A DNA stretch of 64,000 nucleotides from Thiothrix fructosivorans (GCF_017349355.1 NZ_JAFMPM010000008.1:1364001-1428000), one strand, 5' to 3'. Positions 9,311 to 18,906 are shown, counted from the first letter of the stretch. The notes: a model not told the origin generated them from the sequence alone. Program-made: numbers and translations.

Positions 9311-9965
9311 CGTCCAGCTTGTAGCCGTGACCGCGCACGGTTTTGATCAGGGCAGGTTCGCCCAGCTTGCGCCGCAGCGAGGCAATGATGGTTTCTTCGA
9401 CGTTGGAGGCGGGGCTTTCCAGCGTATCCCAGCAATATTCGAGGATGTCGTTGCGTGACACGGCGCGGCGGTTACGTACTGCCAGTAATTCCAGCACGGC
9501 GTATTCTTTGGGGCGCAAGGGGATCAGCACTCCGGCACGGCGCACTTCATGCCGCCCGCTATCCACTTCCAGATCAGCCACCCGCAGGATGGTGTCGCGT
9601 AACGGTTCGCCCCGTCGTGCCAAGACGTTGATGCGTGCCAGCAACTCATCCATTGCGAATGGTTTCACCAGATAATCGTCAGCGCCGACTTGTAAGCCTT
9701 CCACCCGGTCTTCGATGCGGTCGCGGGCGGTCAGCAGCAGGATCGGGGTGCGGTTGGCAGCATTGCGTAATGCCTGCAACAGGGTGAGGGAATCGCCGTC
9801 GGGCAACATGCGGTCAAACACGCCTACGTCGTAGTGTGCGCCGTTCAGGTAGGTGCGAATTTCGCGGAGGCTGGATACTTCGTCCACACTGTTGCCGAGG
9901 GCGCGAAGCCGTCGGGCGATGGCTTCGCGGAGTTCGGTATGGTCTTCGGCAAGCAGAATGCGCAT
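9294..9965 (-). CDS. OmpR/PhoB-family response regulator
   Basis: 223 aa. The receiver domain has the acidic pair in LLAEDHTEL, the phospho-acceptor Asp in GVFDRMLPDG, LLLTARD and the conserved Lys in DYLVKPF. The C-terminal winged helix includes SNVEETIIASLRRKLG and IKTVRGHGYKL. First gene of the pair with the histidine kinase that overlaps its 3' end. Probably a DNA-binding regulator of envelope or metal responses as in close families, but the targets are not visible. Confidence 0.93.
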   Translation of the reverse strand: MRILLAEDHTELREAIARRLRALGNSVDEVSSLREIRTYLNGAHYDVGVFDRMLPDGDSLTLLQALRNAANRTPILLLTARDRIEDRVEGLQVGADDYLVKPFAMDELLARINVLARRGEPLRDTILRVADLEVDSGRHEVRRAGVLIPLRPKEYAVLELLAVRNRRAVSRNDILEYCWDTLESPASNVEETIIASLRRKLGEPALIKTVRGHGYKLDDAHES

Positions 9966-9974
9966 GGGGGAATC

Positions 9975-10415
9975 CTATGGGGTTGCGCAGGTTTTCAACG
10001 CTGCATCCACAAACACCGCAAAATCAGGATCGTGCTGGAGTTTCACCGCTGTTTGGTATTCCTCGCCCGACAAGTAAAGCTCGTGGTAACAGACTTCTGT
10101 TGCCAACCCTTTGTGCCACTGCGGGTCATCGGGGTAAGCCGTGTAAATCTGTTCCGCGCTGTAGAGAAAATAGGTCACAAACCATTCATAGCCGGACTTC
10201 GCACTCTTGTTATCGCTGGGTTGGGCATTGGCGAAATCGGGCTTGTCGATGGCGAGTTTGAGGTATTCCTTGAAGGCTTCGCGGGCAGAGGCTTCGCGTT
10301 GGATGTTTTCCGCCGCTTTGATTTGCCAGACAGCAATCACTAATGCCAGCACGGCAACAAGAGCGGTGGCAATCGTGCTGATGTGAGAAAAATGTTGGAG
10401 GTCAAAACGGCGCAT
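9975..10415 (-). CDS. Small membrane-anchored protein of unknown function
   Basis: 146 aa. One hydrophobic segment at residues 14-30 (TIATALVAVLALVIAVW) anchors it. The remainder is soluble, helical and acidic with aromatic residues (GYEWFVTYFLYSAEQIYTAY). It lies 9 bp upstream of the response regulator on the same strand and may be co-transcribed. No family recognised. Confidence 0.6.
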   Translation of the reverse strand: MRRFDLQHFSHISTIATALVAVLALVIAVWQIKAAENIQREASAREAFKEYLKLAIDKPDFANAQPSDNKSAKSGYEWFVTYFLYSAEQIYTAYPDDPQWHKGLATEVCYHELYLSGEEYQTAVKLQHDPDFAVFVDAALKTCATP

Positions 10416-10481
10416 CAGGCATTCCAGTCAGTTGATAAAAGCAAGCGGGCGTAGCGCAGTATAACGCATCCCGCCGATGGT

Positions 10482-11441
10482 TTACGTCCCCATCCCGTGG
10501 GGTAATGGCACTGCCAATTCGGGTGCATCCACGTCCGTCAGCAGTTGGGTGTAATGGCAACCCCAGCCGCGTAGACGTTGCGCTTGCTCATTATGCAATG
10601 CCGCTGCTTGCTGGCTAAACTGTTCGCGTAAGGTAGGGTCAGCCAGATTGACACGGTGGGTAACGCCATCCAGTCCTTGCAGGTTCACGCGTCCGGCAGC
10701 GGGTAATTCGCATTCGGCAGTGTCCAGCACTTGCACTGTGAACAGCGGGTGATGATGGAGAAGTTGCAGGATATGTGCCTCACACTCTGCGTCCAGATCG
10801 GTGAAATCGCTGAGTAGATAGACGTGTGTGCCGCGTACCACAGACGCATTGATGAGCGGCAAAATACTTGCCAAGGTAGGTTCATGCGTAGTCAGTAACG
10901 GTGGGCAAGTTGCTGCGCATTGACGCACGAACTCCCATACGGCGTGGGTATCGGTTGAGGCGGGAAACCAGTGGGGTTGCGTTTCCAAGATTACGCCGGA
11001 GACTGCCCAGCTTTGTTGGGTGGCTGCGAACGCGACGAGGGCGGCAACGCGGGCGGCTTGCGCGGCTTTGAGGCGTACTTTCGTGCCGAAGCGCATGGCA
11101 TTGCGTCGATCCAGCACGATGAAAACCGCTGGGCGGCGTTCTTCGCGGAATTGCTTGACGTGTGGTTTGCCAGTGCGGGCGGTAACGCTCCAGTGGATGA
11201 AGCGCGGTTCGTCGCCGGGTTGGTAGGGGCGGCTTTCGGCGTAATCCAGCCCTGCACCGCGATAGCGCGAGGCTACGTCACCGGCTTGGCGTTGTTCCAG
11301 CAGGTTTTGCAGGGATGCATCAGCGGTGGCACTGCGGGCACGTTGATACAATGCTTGCAGTTCGGTTTCGGTGAGCAGTTGGTTATTGCCCATGGTGGCA
11401 TGACGGCGGCGTTTGCTAGTGATGTCGCTGATGTCCGACAT
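10482..11441 (-). CDS. DUF58 domain protein (MoxR-associated)
   Basis: 319 aa, or 303 aa from the internal Met at 11393. The DUF58 signature is clear: SRYRGAGLDYAESRPYQPGD, then RFIHWSVTARTGKPHVKQF and a VWA-like IVLDRRNAM. DUF58 proteins act with MoxR-type AAA ATPases in maturation or quality control of envelope and redox proteins. The MoxR gene lies upstream, separated by one unrelated-looking gene. Confidence 0.88.
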   Translation of the reverse strand: MSDISDITSKRRRHATMGNNQLLTETELQALYQRARSATADASLQNLLEQRQAGDVASRYRGAGLDYAESRPYQPGDEPRFIHWSVTARTGKPHVKQFREERRPAVFIVLDRRNAMRFGTKVRLKAAQAARVAALVAFAATQQSWAVSGVILETQPHWFPASTDTHAVWEFVRQCAATCPPLLTTHEPTLASILPLINASVVRGTHVYLLSDFTDLDAECEAHILQLLHHHPLFTVQVLDTAECELPAAGRVNLQGLDGVTHRVNLADPTLREQFSQQAAALHNEQAQRLRGWGCHYTQLLTDVDAPELAVPLPHGMGT

Positions 11442-11496
11442 TGCATCCTCCTTCGGCGATTAAAGAGAGAAAGTCTGTTATTGGCTACTTTTGGGG

Positions 11497-12642
11497 TTAG
11501 ACCAAACCCTTGCCCCGCAAGCGGCTCATAAACGCTGGACGGCGACTATACTGATTTACCAGCGCAATCAACTTAGGTTGAAATACTGGCAATGTCTGCT
11601 CGCGTTCCGCCAGTTCGCGCAAGTCACTCAAATGGCGAGCCGCTTGTTCATAACTTGTGGCATTGCCTTCACTAATCAGATTGTCAATCTCGTGCCATAC
11701 ACGATTTTCCCGCTGCTTCAGTTCATCAAGGTATTGCTGACGTTTTTGTGCATCGGCTTGGCGTTTTGCTTCGGCTTTGATAGCGGCTTGACGCTGGGTT
11801 TCGCGATCAGCCGCCTCCTTACACGCACCATAAGTGGTTTGCATATCAACAAAGCGGCGGAGAGGCGATTGAGGTTGGGTTGTTCCCGTTTGTGTTGGAG
11901 TCTGAAACAGGGTTTGCAACCGCTTGTTTAGGTGCATAGCGAGGTTGGGTTCATGACGACACAATCGCACCAGAAAATCGTTTTTTTCTGCATCGGGGAG
12001 TTGCGTTACCCATGCTTCTGGCTGAAACGCAGTCTGCTGGAGCGGCAGGCTATTGTCAGCAGCAACGTTGATCATGATTTCATCCACTCCAAACAATGCC
12101 GCAAAGCGTTGCTGGGCGTGAGAAAGTTCAGCCAATCCAGCCGGAACGACGGGTTCAAGCGTTTCATCATCTGCCTCTTTTTCTGCTGCTTTTAGCCATG
12201 CCAAATACAACACGCGGAAATCCCCCTGCAAGAGTTCATCCCGCAACGACAGCATTTCGTCTAATAATCCCTCACCTTCCATCCAGTCGCCATCAGGTTC
12301 TTCTTCGCTAAAATGCAGGTCGATGATGACGTATTCACCGTGTTGGTGATGGTCTATTTCGTCGGAAATAAAATAATCGCGAACCTCCGACACGTTAAAC
12401 AATGCCTTGGGCAGCCGGAACATTAACCGCTGCGCTCCCCAATTGGTGACATACAACATCATGTCAAAGGTTTCACGCATGAGCTGGGTCACATTGCCCC
12501 GAAAATCACCGTAGTGGTAAACGAATTCGGCACGTTGTGAACTCACCTGCGCACGGCTAGACAAACTGGCAACGCTTGCCTTTTGTGCGACGGTTAACGA
12601 CTGGTCAATCGCTCGAAAATCATAATATTGGTATTCACTCAT
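11497..12642 (-). CDS. Conserved hypothetical protein between MoxR and DUF58 genes
   Basis: 381 aa, soluble. The N-terminal half (YQYYDFRAID, SSRAQVSS, YGDFRGN, LYVTNWGAQRLMFRLP) resembles a conserved proteobacterial hypothetical family I recall from motif pattern only. About residues 265-330 are an Arg/Glu/Gln-rich coiled coil (QRQAAIKAEAKRQADAQKRQ). Position within the MoxR-DUF58 cluster suggests a client or accessory role, which is inference. Confidence 0.7.
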   Translation of the reverse strand: MSEYQYYDFRAIDQSLTVAQKASVASLSSRAQVSSQRAEFVYHYGDFRGNVTQLMRETFDMMLYVTNWGAQRLMFRLPKALFNVSEVRDYFISDEIDHHQHGEYVIIDLHFSEEEPDGDWMEGEGLLDEMLSLRDELLQGDFRVLYLAWLKAAEKEADDETLEPVVPAGLAELSHAQQRFAALFGVDEIMINVAADNSLPLQQTAFQPEAWVTQLPDAEKNDFLVRLCRHEPNLAMHLNKRLQTLFQTPTQTGTTQPQSPLRRFVDMQTTYGACKEAADRETQRQAAIKAEAKRQADAQKRQQYLDELKQRENRVWHEIDNLISEGNATSYEQAARHLSDLRELAEREQTLPVFQPKLIALVNQYSRRPAFMSRLRGKGLV

Positions 12643-12685
12643 GCACTTACTCCTTGTTATTTGACTATACCACTACGCGAAACCC

Positions 12686-13648
12686 TCACGGAATCGCCAC
12701 GCCCGCCAACACCTTCCGCACCACCGCATTCGCATCCACACCCGCAGCCCGTGCCGCATACCCCAACACCAACCTATGACGCAATACATCCGGCGCAATG
12801 TCGATGATGTCATCCGGCACAACATACTCACGCCCACGCAAATACGCCAAGGCACTGCTGGCTCGCAACAACGCAATCGACGCACGCGGCGATGCCCCGA
12901 CCTGCAAATAATCTGCCCACGCTGCATCAAACTGCCCCAAATTGCGGGTAGCCCCGACCAGCGCAACAATGTATCTCTCCAGTTCCGGCGCAACGTGCAC
13001 TTCGGCAACTTCCCGCCGTGCCTGCAATACCTGTTGCGGGTGCAAGGGCGAATGCAGCACGGGTTTATCCGCACCGTAATGCCGTGCCCGGTCGCGTTGC
13101 AGGATCAGCAATTCGTCGTCAGATGTTGGGTATTGCAGCACGACATGCAGCAAAAAGCGGTCGAGTTGCGCTTCGGGCAAGGGGTACGTGCCGCTTTGTT
13201 CCAGCGGGTTTTGTGTTGCCATCACGATGAACAGTTCGGGCAAGGGGCGGGTCACGCCGCCGACGGTAATCTGGTGTTCCTGCATGGCTTCGAGCAGCGC
13301 GGATTGCACTTTGGGCGGAGCGCGGTTGATCTCATCCGCCAGTACGATTTCGTGGAATAACGGTCCCGCGATAAAGCGGAACGTGCCGTGTTGCGGCTCA
13401 AAAATATCCGTGCCGGTCAAATCCCCCGGCATCAAATCCGGCGTGAACTGGATGCGTTGGAAACTGGCGTGGACTCCGCTTGCCAACGTGGTGACAGCGG
13501 TGGTTTTCGCCAGACCGGGCAGACTTTCCAGCAGGATATGCCCGCCCGTGAGCAGTGCAATCATTAGGCGGTCGAGTAAGGCGGATTGCCCTACGATCAC
13601 TTGTTCGAGGTGGGAACGTAGTTGCAGAAACTCGCGTTGTGTTTGCAC
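12686..13648 (-). CDS. MoxR-family AAA+ ATPase
   Basis: 320 aa. Walker A is LLESLPGLAKTT, Walker B VLADEINRAPPKVQSALLEAMQE, and the sensor region FIVMATQNPLEQSGTYPLPEAQLDRF is diagnostic of MoxR proteins. They act as chaperone-like ATPases with DUF58/VWA partners. It sits just after the MFS gene (2-bp gap) and before the unknown gene and DUF58. Confidence 0.93.
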   Translation of the reverse strand: MQTQREFLQLRSHLEQVIVGQSALLDRLMIALLTGGHILLESLPGLAKTTAVTTLASGVHASFQRIQFTPDLMPGDLTGTDIFEPQHGTFRFIAGPLFHEIVLADEINRAPPKVQSALLEAMQEHQITVGGVTRPLPELFIVMATQNPLEQSGTYPLPEAQLDRFLLHVVLQYPTSDDELLILQRDRARHYGADKPVLHSPLHPQQVLQARREVAEVHVAPELERYIVALVGATRNLGQFDAAWADYLQVGASPRASIALLRASSALAYLRGREYVVPDDIIDIAPDVLRHRLVLGYAARAAGVDANAVVRKVLAGVAIP

Positions 13649-13650
13649 GG

Positions 13651-14871
13651 TTACTCCTTATTAAATGTCAGCGCAACCCACGCGCCGGAGAGCAACATTG
13701 CTACCCCGACCAGCCAGAAGGTTACGTCCAAGCCTTGCGTCCATTGCGCCAGCAAGCCCATACTCAGCGCACCGACGGCGTAGCCGAAGTCACGCCAGAA
13801 ACGGTATACGCCGAGCAATGTGCTGCGTTGCGCGGGTGGGCTGACATCGGCGACTGCTGCGCCTAGCGTGGGGTAGAGCATCGCCATGCCGAAACCGATT
13901 AGCCCTGCTTCCAGCGTCCACAGCCAAACGGTGTGGGTGAGTACCAGCAGCAATACGCCGATGCCGCACAGCCACATGCCACCGACAATCAGCGGCTTGC
14001 GCCCGAAACGGTCAGAAGCCGAACCCGTGATAAGCTGGCTTGCACCCCACACCAACGCGTAAACACCGATGATGGAACTGCCCTGCACTAGCGTCAGGTT
14101 CTGCGATACGAACCACACGGGTAGAATGATCCAGACCAGTGCATCAGTAAATTTTTCCACCAATCCAGCCTGATTCAAAGCCAACAGATTGCGGTTTTGC
14201 CAACTCGCGTACCAAAAGGCTTGCCCTAATGATGGTGCGGGCGCGGGTTTTATTCCCTGAATATGCGCCAAAGCCCACGGACGGGTTTCTTTGATCACCA
14301 GAACCGCCAATAGCAAGCCCAGCACAATCACTGTTGTGCCAAATAGAAACAAGCCCAGCCGTGCGCCATACACCTCCACCAACCATGCAGTAACAACACC
14401 CGCCAAGGCAACGGCAGCGTAGCCGGAAAACTCGTTCATACCATTGACCAGCCCTTTCTGGTTCAGATTGGTCATGTCGAGTTTACTGTTCAACGTCATC
14501 GACCAGCACAAGCCTTGGTTAATGCCAAGCAAAGCGGTGGCGGCGACGACCCAACCCCAATTCGGCGCGTAAAGCAGCAGCAACGGAATCGGCAACGCAG
14601 CAATCCATCCCGCCACCAACACGCGCTTGCGCCCGAAACGGTCGGAAAACCGCCCTGCAAACAGGTTCATCACGGATTTGACTGCGCCGAAAACCACCAC
14701 GAAGGTCGTTAGCAAAAAGAACTGTTGCCCGCCCAACCCGAATTCGGTTTCCGCCAAACCGGGGACAACGGTGCGGGTCATGCCGATGGTCAAACCGACC
14801 AGAAACACTTGCAGGAGCTGGTGCAAGATTTGCGCGAGATTGGCGTGGATACCGTGCTGAAGCTGAGGCAT
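13651..14871 (-). CDS. MFS transporter
   Basis: About 406 aa from the Met at 14871. Twelve hydrophobic segments are expected. The MFS loop motif appears twice (AGRFSDRFGRKRVLVAG and GSASDRFGRKPLIVGG), one per half. The gene is divergent from the ArsR-rhodanese regulator, with a palindromic operator between them, so it is probably part of that regulon. A sulfur compound is a possible substrate by context only. Confidence 0.88.
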   Translation of the reverse strand: MPQLQHGIHANLAQILHQLLQVFLVGLTIGMTRTVVPGLAETEFGLGGQQFFLLTTFVVVFGAVKSVMNLFAGRFSDRFGRKRVLVAGWIAALPIPLLLLYAPNWGWVVAATALLGINQGLCWSMTLNSKLDMTNLNQKGLVNGMNEFSGYAAVALAGVVTAWLVEVYGARLGLFLFGTTVIVLGLLLAVLVIKETRPWALAHIQGIKPAPAPSLGQAFWYASWQNRNLLALNQAGLVEKFTDALVWIILPVWFVSQNLTLVQGSSIIGVYALVWGASQLITGSASDRFGRKPLIVGGMWLCGIGVLLLVLTHTVWLWTLEAGLIGFGMAMLYPTLGAAVADVSPPAQRSTLLGVYRFWRDFGYAVGALSMGLLAQWTQGLDVTFWLVGVAMLLSGAWVALTFNKE

Positions 14872-14922
14872 GGAAAAAACCTGTGGTAGAAACACTTGCA
14901 GGATACGCATTGCCATGCAATC

Positions 14923-14942
14923 ATTCAAGTTATCAATTGAAT
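14923..14942. promoter_or_regulatory. Palindromic operator, ArsR/SmtB type
   Basis: ATTCAA, 8-nt spacer, TTGAAT: a perfect 6-bp inverted repeat in the divergent MFS/regulator intergenic region, 12 bp before the regulator start. Size and AT-rich palindrome fit ArsR-family operators. The assignment to the adjacent regulator is inferred. Confidence 0.55.
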
Positions 14943-14954
14943 GAGAAATCCCTG

Positions 14955-15617
14955 ATGTCATCCCCCGGTTTCAAACAGCACGTTAACGCCCAATTTGCCC
15001 TGATTGCGCAAGCACTTGCCTCCCCGCAACGCTTGGAAATCCTCGACTACCTCGCGCAAACCGAGCGCAGCGTGGAGGAACTCAGCCAGCTTGCTAACCT
15101 CACGGTAGCCAATACCTCGCGGCATTTGCAAACCCTCAAACAAGCCGCGTTGGTGAATGTACGCCCCGACGGCAAACGCCGTTGCTACCGCCTTGCAGGA
15201 GGTGACGTGGTGCAACTGATTGCCAGCTTGCGACGCACGGCGGAATTGCATCTGGCAGAAGTGGAACGGCTTGCCCACATCTACCTGACCGACAAACAAG
15301 CGATGGAAGCCATTAGCGCGGAAGAATTGCTGACCCGCATTCAACGCGATGAAGTCACCGTGCTGGATGTACGCCCACAAGCCGAATATGCCGCCGGACA
15401 TATCCCCGGCGCGATTCACCTGCTGCCGGAAGAAGTCGCCGAACGCTTGCACGAACTCGATGACAGCAAAACCATCGTTGCGTATTGCCGTGGGCCGTAT
15501 TGCGTGTATTCCTACCAAATGGTGCAAGCCTTGCGTGGGCATGGCATTAACGCCGTGCGCCTTGTCGATGGTCTGCCCGAATGGAAAGCCGCTGGATTAC
15601 CTGTTCAAACTGTTTAG
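14955..15617 (+). CDS. ArsR/SmtB regulator fused to a rhodanese domain
   Basis: About 220 aa from MSSPGFKQH. Residues 1-95 form a winged helix (ALASPQRLEILDYLAQ, LTVANTSRHLQTLKQAALV). Residues 115-220 are a rhodanese domain with active-site loop CRGPYC. Such fusions sense sulfide or persulfide, or deliver sulfane sulfur, and control sulfur-oxidation genes. It is followed after 11 bp by a persulfide-dioxygenase-like hydrolase, which supports a sulfane-sulfur response. A palindrome upstream is a likely autoregulatory site. Confidence 0.87.
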   Translation: MSSPGFKQHVNAQFALIAQALASPQRLEILDYLAQTERSVEELSQLANLTVANTSRHLQTLKQAALVNVRPDGKRRCYRLAGGDVVQLIASLRRTAELHLAEVERLAHIYLTDKQAMEAISAEELLTRIQRDEVTVLDVRPQAEYAAGHIPGAIHLLPEEVAERLHELDDSKTIVAYCRGPYCVYSYQMVQALRGHGINAVRLVDGLPEWKAAGLPVQTV

Positions 15618-15628
15618 GAGGATTACCC

Positions 15629-16360
15629 ATGTTTTTCTTGCAACGTGCCGCACCCTCGAACCCTTCCTCGCTCGCTTATTTGTTAGGCTGTGGCGGCAAA
15701 GGTCATGCCATTGCCGTCGATGTTCATGCCGAAGACGTGGAGTGGTTTTTGCAGCAAGCCGCGCAACAGGCGGTGAAAATTGATTACGTGATCGACACGC
15801 ACATCCACGCCGACCACGTATCCGGCGGGCGTGAGTTGGCGCAACGTTGCGGCGGTGAATATTGCTTGCACGAAAGTTCTACACCGCAATTTGCGTTTAC
15901 CGCGCTTAAGGATGGGCAAGTGTTGACCATCGGCAATGTCACGGCACAAGTGCTGCATACACCGGGGCATACGGCGGATAGCATTTGCCTGCTGGTATCG
16001 GATGTGCGTCGCAGTGCTGAACCGTGGTTTTTGTTGAGTGGGCATACGCTGTTTGTGGGCAGTGCGGGGCGACCGGATTTGCGCGGTGAAGAAGAGCGTA
16101 TGGGCGGTTTGCTGCACGATTCGCTGTTCAACAAGCTGCTGACCTTGCCGGATCACGTTGAAATTTTTCCCGGTGCGCAAGCGGGTAGTGTGTGTGGGGC
16201 GGGGATTTCGGGCAAACCGTCTTCTACCATTGCGTTTGAAAAGCGGTTTAATACTACGTTGCTAGCGGATAAGGGCGAATTTGTGGAGGCAATTCTGGCA
16301 AATCTACCGCTACAACCCGAAGGTATGGCAGAAATTATTCGACAAAATGTGATGGTATAA
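15629..16360 (+). CDS. Metallo-beta-lactamase-fold hydrolase, persulfide dioxygenase/glyoxalase II-like
   Basis: 243 aa from the ATG at 15629, preceded by AGGAGG. The metal motif THIHADHVSGG is intact, with further ligands in HTPGHTADS and the SGHTLFVGSAGRPDL segment typical of ETHE1-like persulfide dioxygenases. These oxidise glutathione persulfide to sulfite. Co-transcribed with the ArsR-rhodanese gene. Confidence 0.85.
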   Translation: MFFLQRAAPSNPSSLAYLLGCGGKGHAIAVDVHAEDVEWFLQQAAQQAVKIDYVIDTHIHADHVSGGRELAQRCGGEYCLHESSTPQFAFTALKDGQVLTIGNVTAQVLHTPGHTADSICLLVSDVRRSAEPWFLLSGHTLFVGSAGRPDLRGEEERMGGLLHDSLFNKLLTLPDHVEIFPGAQAGSVCGAGISGKPSSTIAFEKRFNTTLLADKGEFVEAILANLPLQPEGMAEIIRQNVMV

Positions 16361-16442
16361 TTTTTCTTCTAGCAATTTCGCGGTATAACGCCTCTTGCAC
16401 CACAATTGCAAATAAATTAATCGAAACCGTTAGGATTACACC

Positions 16443-17375
16443 ATGTTCAAAAAATTCTCATCAGGACTCATCGGCTTGCTGCTATTAGCCGCACCGTTCG
16501 CTCATGCTTTTGAACCCACCACTCAAAAAGTCACCGACAACGTGTACGCCATCATCGGCGAACTCGACCAACGCAGTGCCGACAACCAAGGTTTGAACAA
16601 CACCATCGGCTTTATTATCACCACTGACGGGGTAGTGTTGGTCGGCAGTGGCGCAACCGCAGGCAGCGCGAAAATGCTCGAAGCCGCTGTCAAAAAAGTC
16701 ACTGATAAACCCATCAAGCAGGTTATGAACATCGGTGTACAAGATCATCACTGGATGGGTAATAGCCATTTCCTCGCGCAAAAAATCCCGGTCAGTGCCT
16801 TAGCCAAAACCGTAGCCAGCCAGCACGAACAAGAACCGATGAACCGGATGCGCCTTGCCAGCGCGATTGGCGGCAAGCCCGAAGATTTGAAGGTGGAATA
16901 CGCCAGTGAAACCTTCGATAGCGACGAAAAAGACCTAACGATTGGTGGCGTGGAAATGTCACTACGCTACCTCGGCGATGCGCATTTCCCCGGCGATGCG
17001 GTGCTGTGGTTGCCTAAGGAAAAGTTGGTGTTCACGGGTGACATGGTGTTCAACGAGCGGATGCTGGGCGTATTGCCGGAGATTACCAAGATCAAAAACT
17101 GGCAAACGACCTTCAAGAAAATGGTGGAACTCAAACCCGAACATGTCATTGCAGGGCATGGTACACCCAGCAATTTGGCTACCGCGCAGAAAAATACTGG
17201 CGATTACCTCGATTGGCTGGTAATGGAAATCGGCAAGTCGCTAGAGGAGATGGAGGATTTGGGCGATGCGGTTAAACGCTTGTCAGCGGATGATAAGTTT
17301 AGCTTCCTGAAGCTTTCTAAAGACTTGCATGGGCGCAATGTGCATCAAACTTATTTGCAGCTAGAGGCGGAGTAA
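16443..17375 (+). CDS. Exported MBL-fold protein with altered metal motif
   Basis: 310 aa with a Sec signal peptide (LLLLAAPFAHAF). The overall MBL fold is visible (GFIITTDGVVLVGSGAT, YLGDAHFPGDAVLWLP, VFTGDMVFNER, VIAGHGTP), but the usual THxHxDH is replaced by NIGVQDHHWMGN, so the first two metal His are missing. I recall a related periplasmic family with a TGGQDH variant in sulfur and quinoprotein contexts, so this may be a family feature rather than damage. Follows the persulfide dioxygenase gene. Confidence 0.78.
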   Translation: MFKKFSSGLIGLLLLAAPFAHAFEPTTQKVTDNVYAIIGELDQRSADNQGLNNTIGFIITTDGVVLVGSGATAGSAKMLEAAVKKVTDKPIKQVMNIGVQDHHWMGNSHFLAQKIPVSALAKTVASQHEQEPMNRMRLASAIGGKPEDLKVEYASETFDSDEKDLTIGGVEMSLRYLGDAHFPGDAVLWLPKEKLVFTGDMVFNERMLGVLPEITKIKNWQTTFKKMVELKPEHVIAGHGTPSNLATAQKNTGDYLDWLVMEIGKSLEEMEDLGDAVKRLSADDKFSFLKLSKDLHGRNVHQTYLQLEAE

Positions 17376-17419
17376 CGCGTGGGTGCGGATGGCCTTGCAC
17401 CACCCGCCCCCGTTTTAAT

Positions 17420-17788
17420 TTATCGACACAATACGTCAGTACGGGTGCTTTCCACGATTGCCCCCGCTTCCGTGATAATGTCTTCCGGCACATTCAAATC
17501 GCGCAAGGCTTTGACCAGATTTTCCACGGTGGCATCGAAATGCACATCAGAAAGCCCCATGTGATCGACCATGTGCTGGTGAGCGGAACGCATATCCTTA
17601 CCCGCATAACCGCCGTCCGCGCCCAACGCAAAGGAAATGAAATCCTTCTGGTGTTGGCGTTGCTTTTCCATATTGATATTCGCGAAAAAGTGTTTGACGC
17701 GATCATCTGTCAGCATGTATTCGTAAAAACGATCAACCGCTGCATCCACTGCGGCTTTACCACCAATACGCTTAAAAACATCTCTCAT
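17420..17788 (-). CDS. glbN: Group I truncated haemoglobin
   Basis: 122 aa, normal size for trHbN. The pattern IGGKAAVDAAVDRFYEYMLTD, FFANINMEKQRQHQKDFISFALG, then GGYAGKDMRSAHQHM with the proximal His in the AHQHM region, is diagnostic. Group I globins bind O2 and NO and often detoxify NO. The gene overlaps the upstream TehA-family gene by 4 bp, so the two are coupled. Confidence 0.9.
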   Translation of the reverse strand: MRDVFKRIGGKAAVDAAVDRFYEYMLTDDRVKHFFANINMEKQRQHQKDFISFALGADGGYAGKDMRSAHQHMVDHMGLSDVHFDATVENLVKALRDLNVPEDIITEAGAIVESTRTDVLCR

Positions 17789-18834
17789 TGTGAGCTTTCC
17801 TTGTGACTAAAAAACATGAATAAAACTAACCCCAGCAATACCAAACACCACACAGCAAACCCCATCCACACGATCAGCAGTGAAATCCACTGCAACGGTG
17901 GAAACTCCGCCGCCAAACCCAGCCGGAAACTGGCAACCGCATACATCCCCAGCGGAAACACCATGCTCCACATCGCAGGCTCGTAGCGTAACGGGTAACG
18001 CTTCACCCCGTGTTTCCATACCCCAAAAATCACCAGCATCGGAATCCACCAAGTTGCCCATGACCACAACAGCATTGCCACACCGTCAATAAATGGGTGC
18101 AAGGCTTGTAAAAAACTCAGGGTCGTTGAGGTTTGCAATAACACCGTTCCGGCATTCACGCCTGCCGCCGCTGCGCCCATAATGACCCACAACAAGGGCG
18201 AAGTGTCTTCCGGCTGAAATCGCTGGAAGAAAATCCGGTAGCAAAATAAGGTGACAAAAATTCCGTACAATACCAGCCCCAGCAGCCACAGCAAATGCAC
18301 TTCTACCAGCATGTAATCGGTGTAAATGCCCAAATCCGGCGCAACCATCACCCCTAGCAATACCAGCGATTGCGTGGCAATAATCGAGGTCAACCAGTCA
18401 CCATGCACCACATTCACGGTATGCGGATGCGTCAAAAATGTCAGCACGCTAAAACTCAGGTACAACAACAACGACCACACCACAAAGGCAAACGCCCAAC
18501 ACACCAACGCCAATTGCGGATAGCTGTGTTGATGCAGCAAAATCCCCACCACATTGGTCGATACCACCAAGGTAAAAAACGCAAATACCCGCCGGATATT
18601 CAACAGGTCGATTTTCACCGCTTGCGGGAAACGCCATAAACGCCACGCACTCAAGCCCAGCATCACCACCCACGCCAGCAATGCGGCGGCGAATAAACTC
18701 TCAGCCAGCACATTCTGCCCGATCATATCGAAGGCAATGCTCAAAATGCCGCTCGCCATTGCTACCGCAAAATAGCCGGGCGGCAAGCCTTCCAGCCAGC
18801 GCAGCGTGTTATCGTTTGAAATGGATTGCGTCAA
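17785..18834 (-). CDS. TehA/SLAC1-family (TDT) transporter
   Basis: 349 aa and highly hydrophobic with about ten TM segments. The opening GLPPGYFAVAMASGILSIA and later PAMWSMVFPLGMYAVASFRL are typical of the tellurite-resistance/dicarboxylate (TDT) family. In sulfur oxidisers relatives export sulfite or carry anions, so sulfite is a reasonable guess. Divergent from a LysR regulator and followed by a truncated haemoglobin gene. Confidence 0.85.
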   Translation of the reverse strand: MTQSISNDNTLRWLEGLPPGYFAVAMASGILSIAFDMIGQNVLAESLFAAALLAWVVMLGLSAWRLWRFPQAVKIDLLNIRRVFAFFTLVVSTNVVGILLHQHSYPQLALVCWAFAFVVWSLLLYLSFSVLTFLTHPHTVNVVHGDWLTSIIATQSLVLLGVMVAPDLGIYTDYMLVEVHLLWLLGLVLYGIFVTLFCYRIFFQRFQPEDTSPLLWVIMGAAAAGVNAGTVLLQTSTTLSFLQALHPFIDGVAMLLWSWATWWIPMLVIFGVWKHGVKRYPLRYEPAMWSMVFPLGMYAVASFRLGLAAEFPPLQWISLLIVWMGFAVWCLVLLGLVLFMFFSHKESSQ

Positions 18835-18906
18835 AGCTTGTACCTACTTTTCCCACTAAAGCATTAAGGTTTTAAAGCATAGCGATAAGCCTTAACCCTT
18901 ACATAA

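Noticed and set aside
16730-16770. Loss of metal His in the MBL protein taken as a pseudogene sign.
   Set aside because: The frame is intact with a signal peptide, and a QDH variant motif is known to me in related periplasmic proteins. Treated as a family variant.
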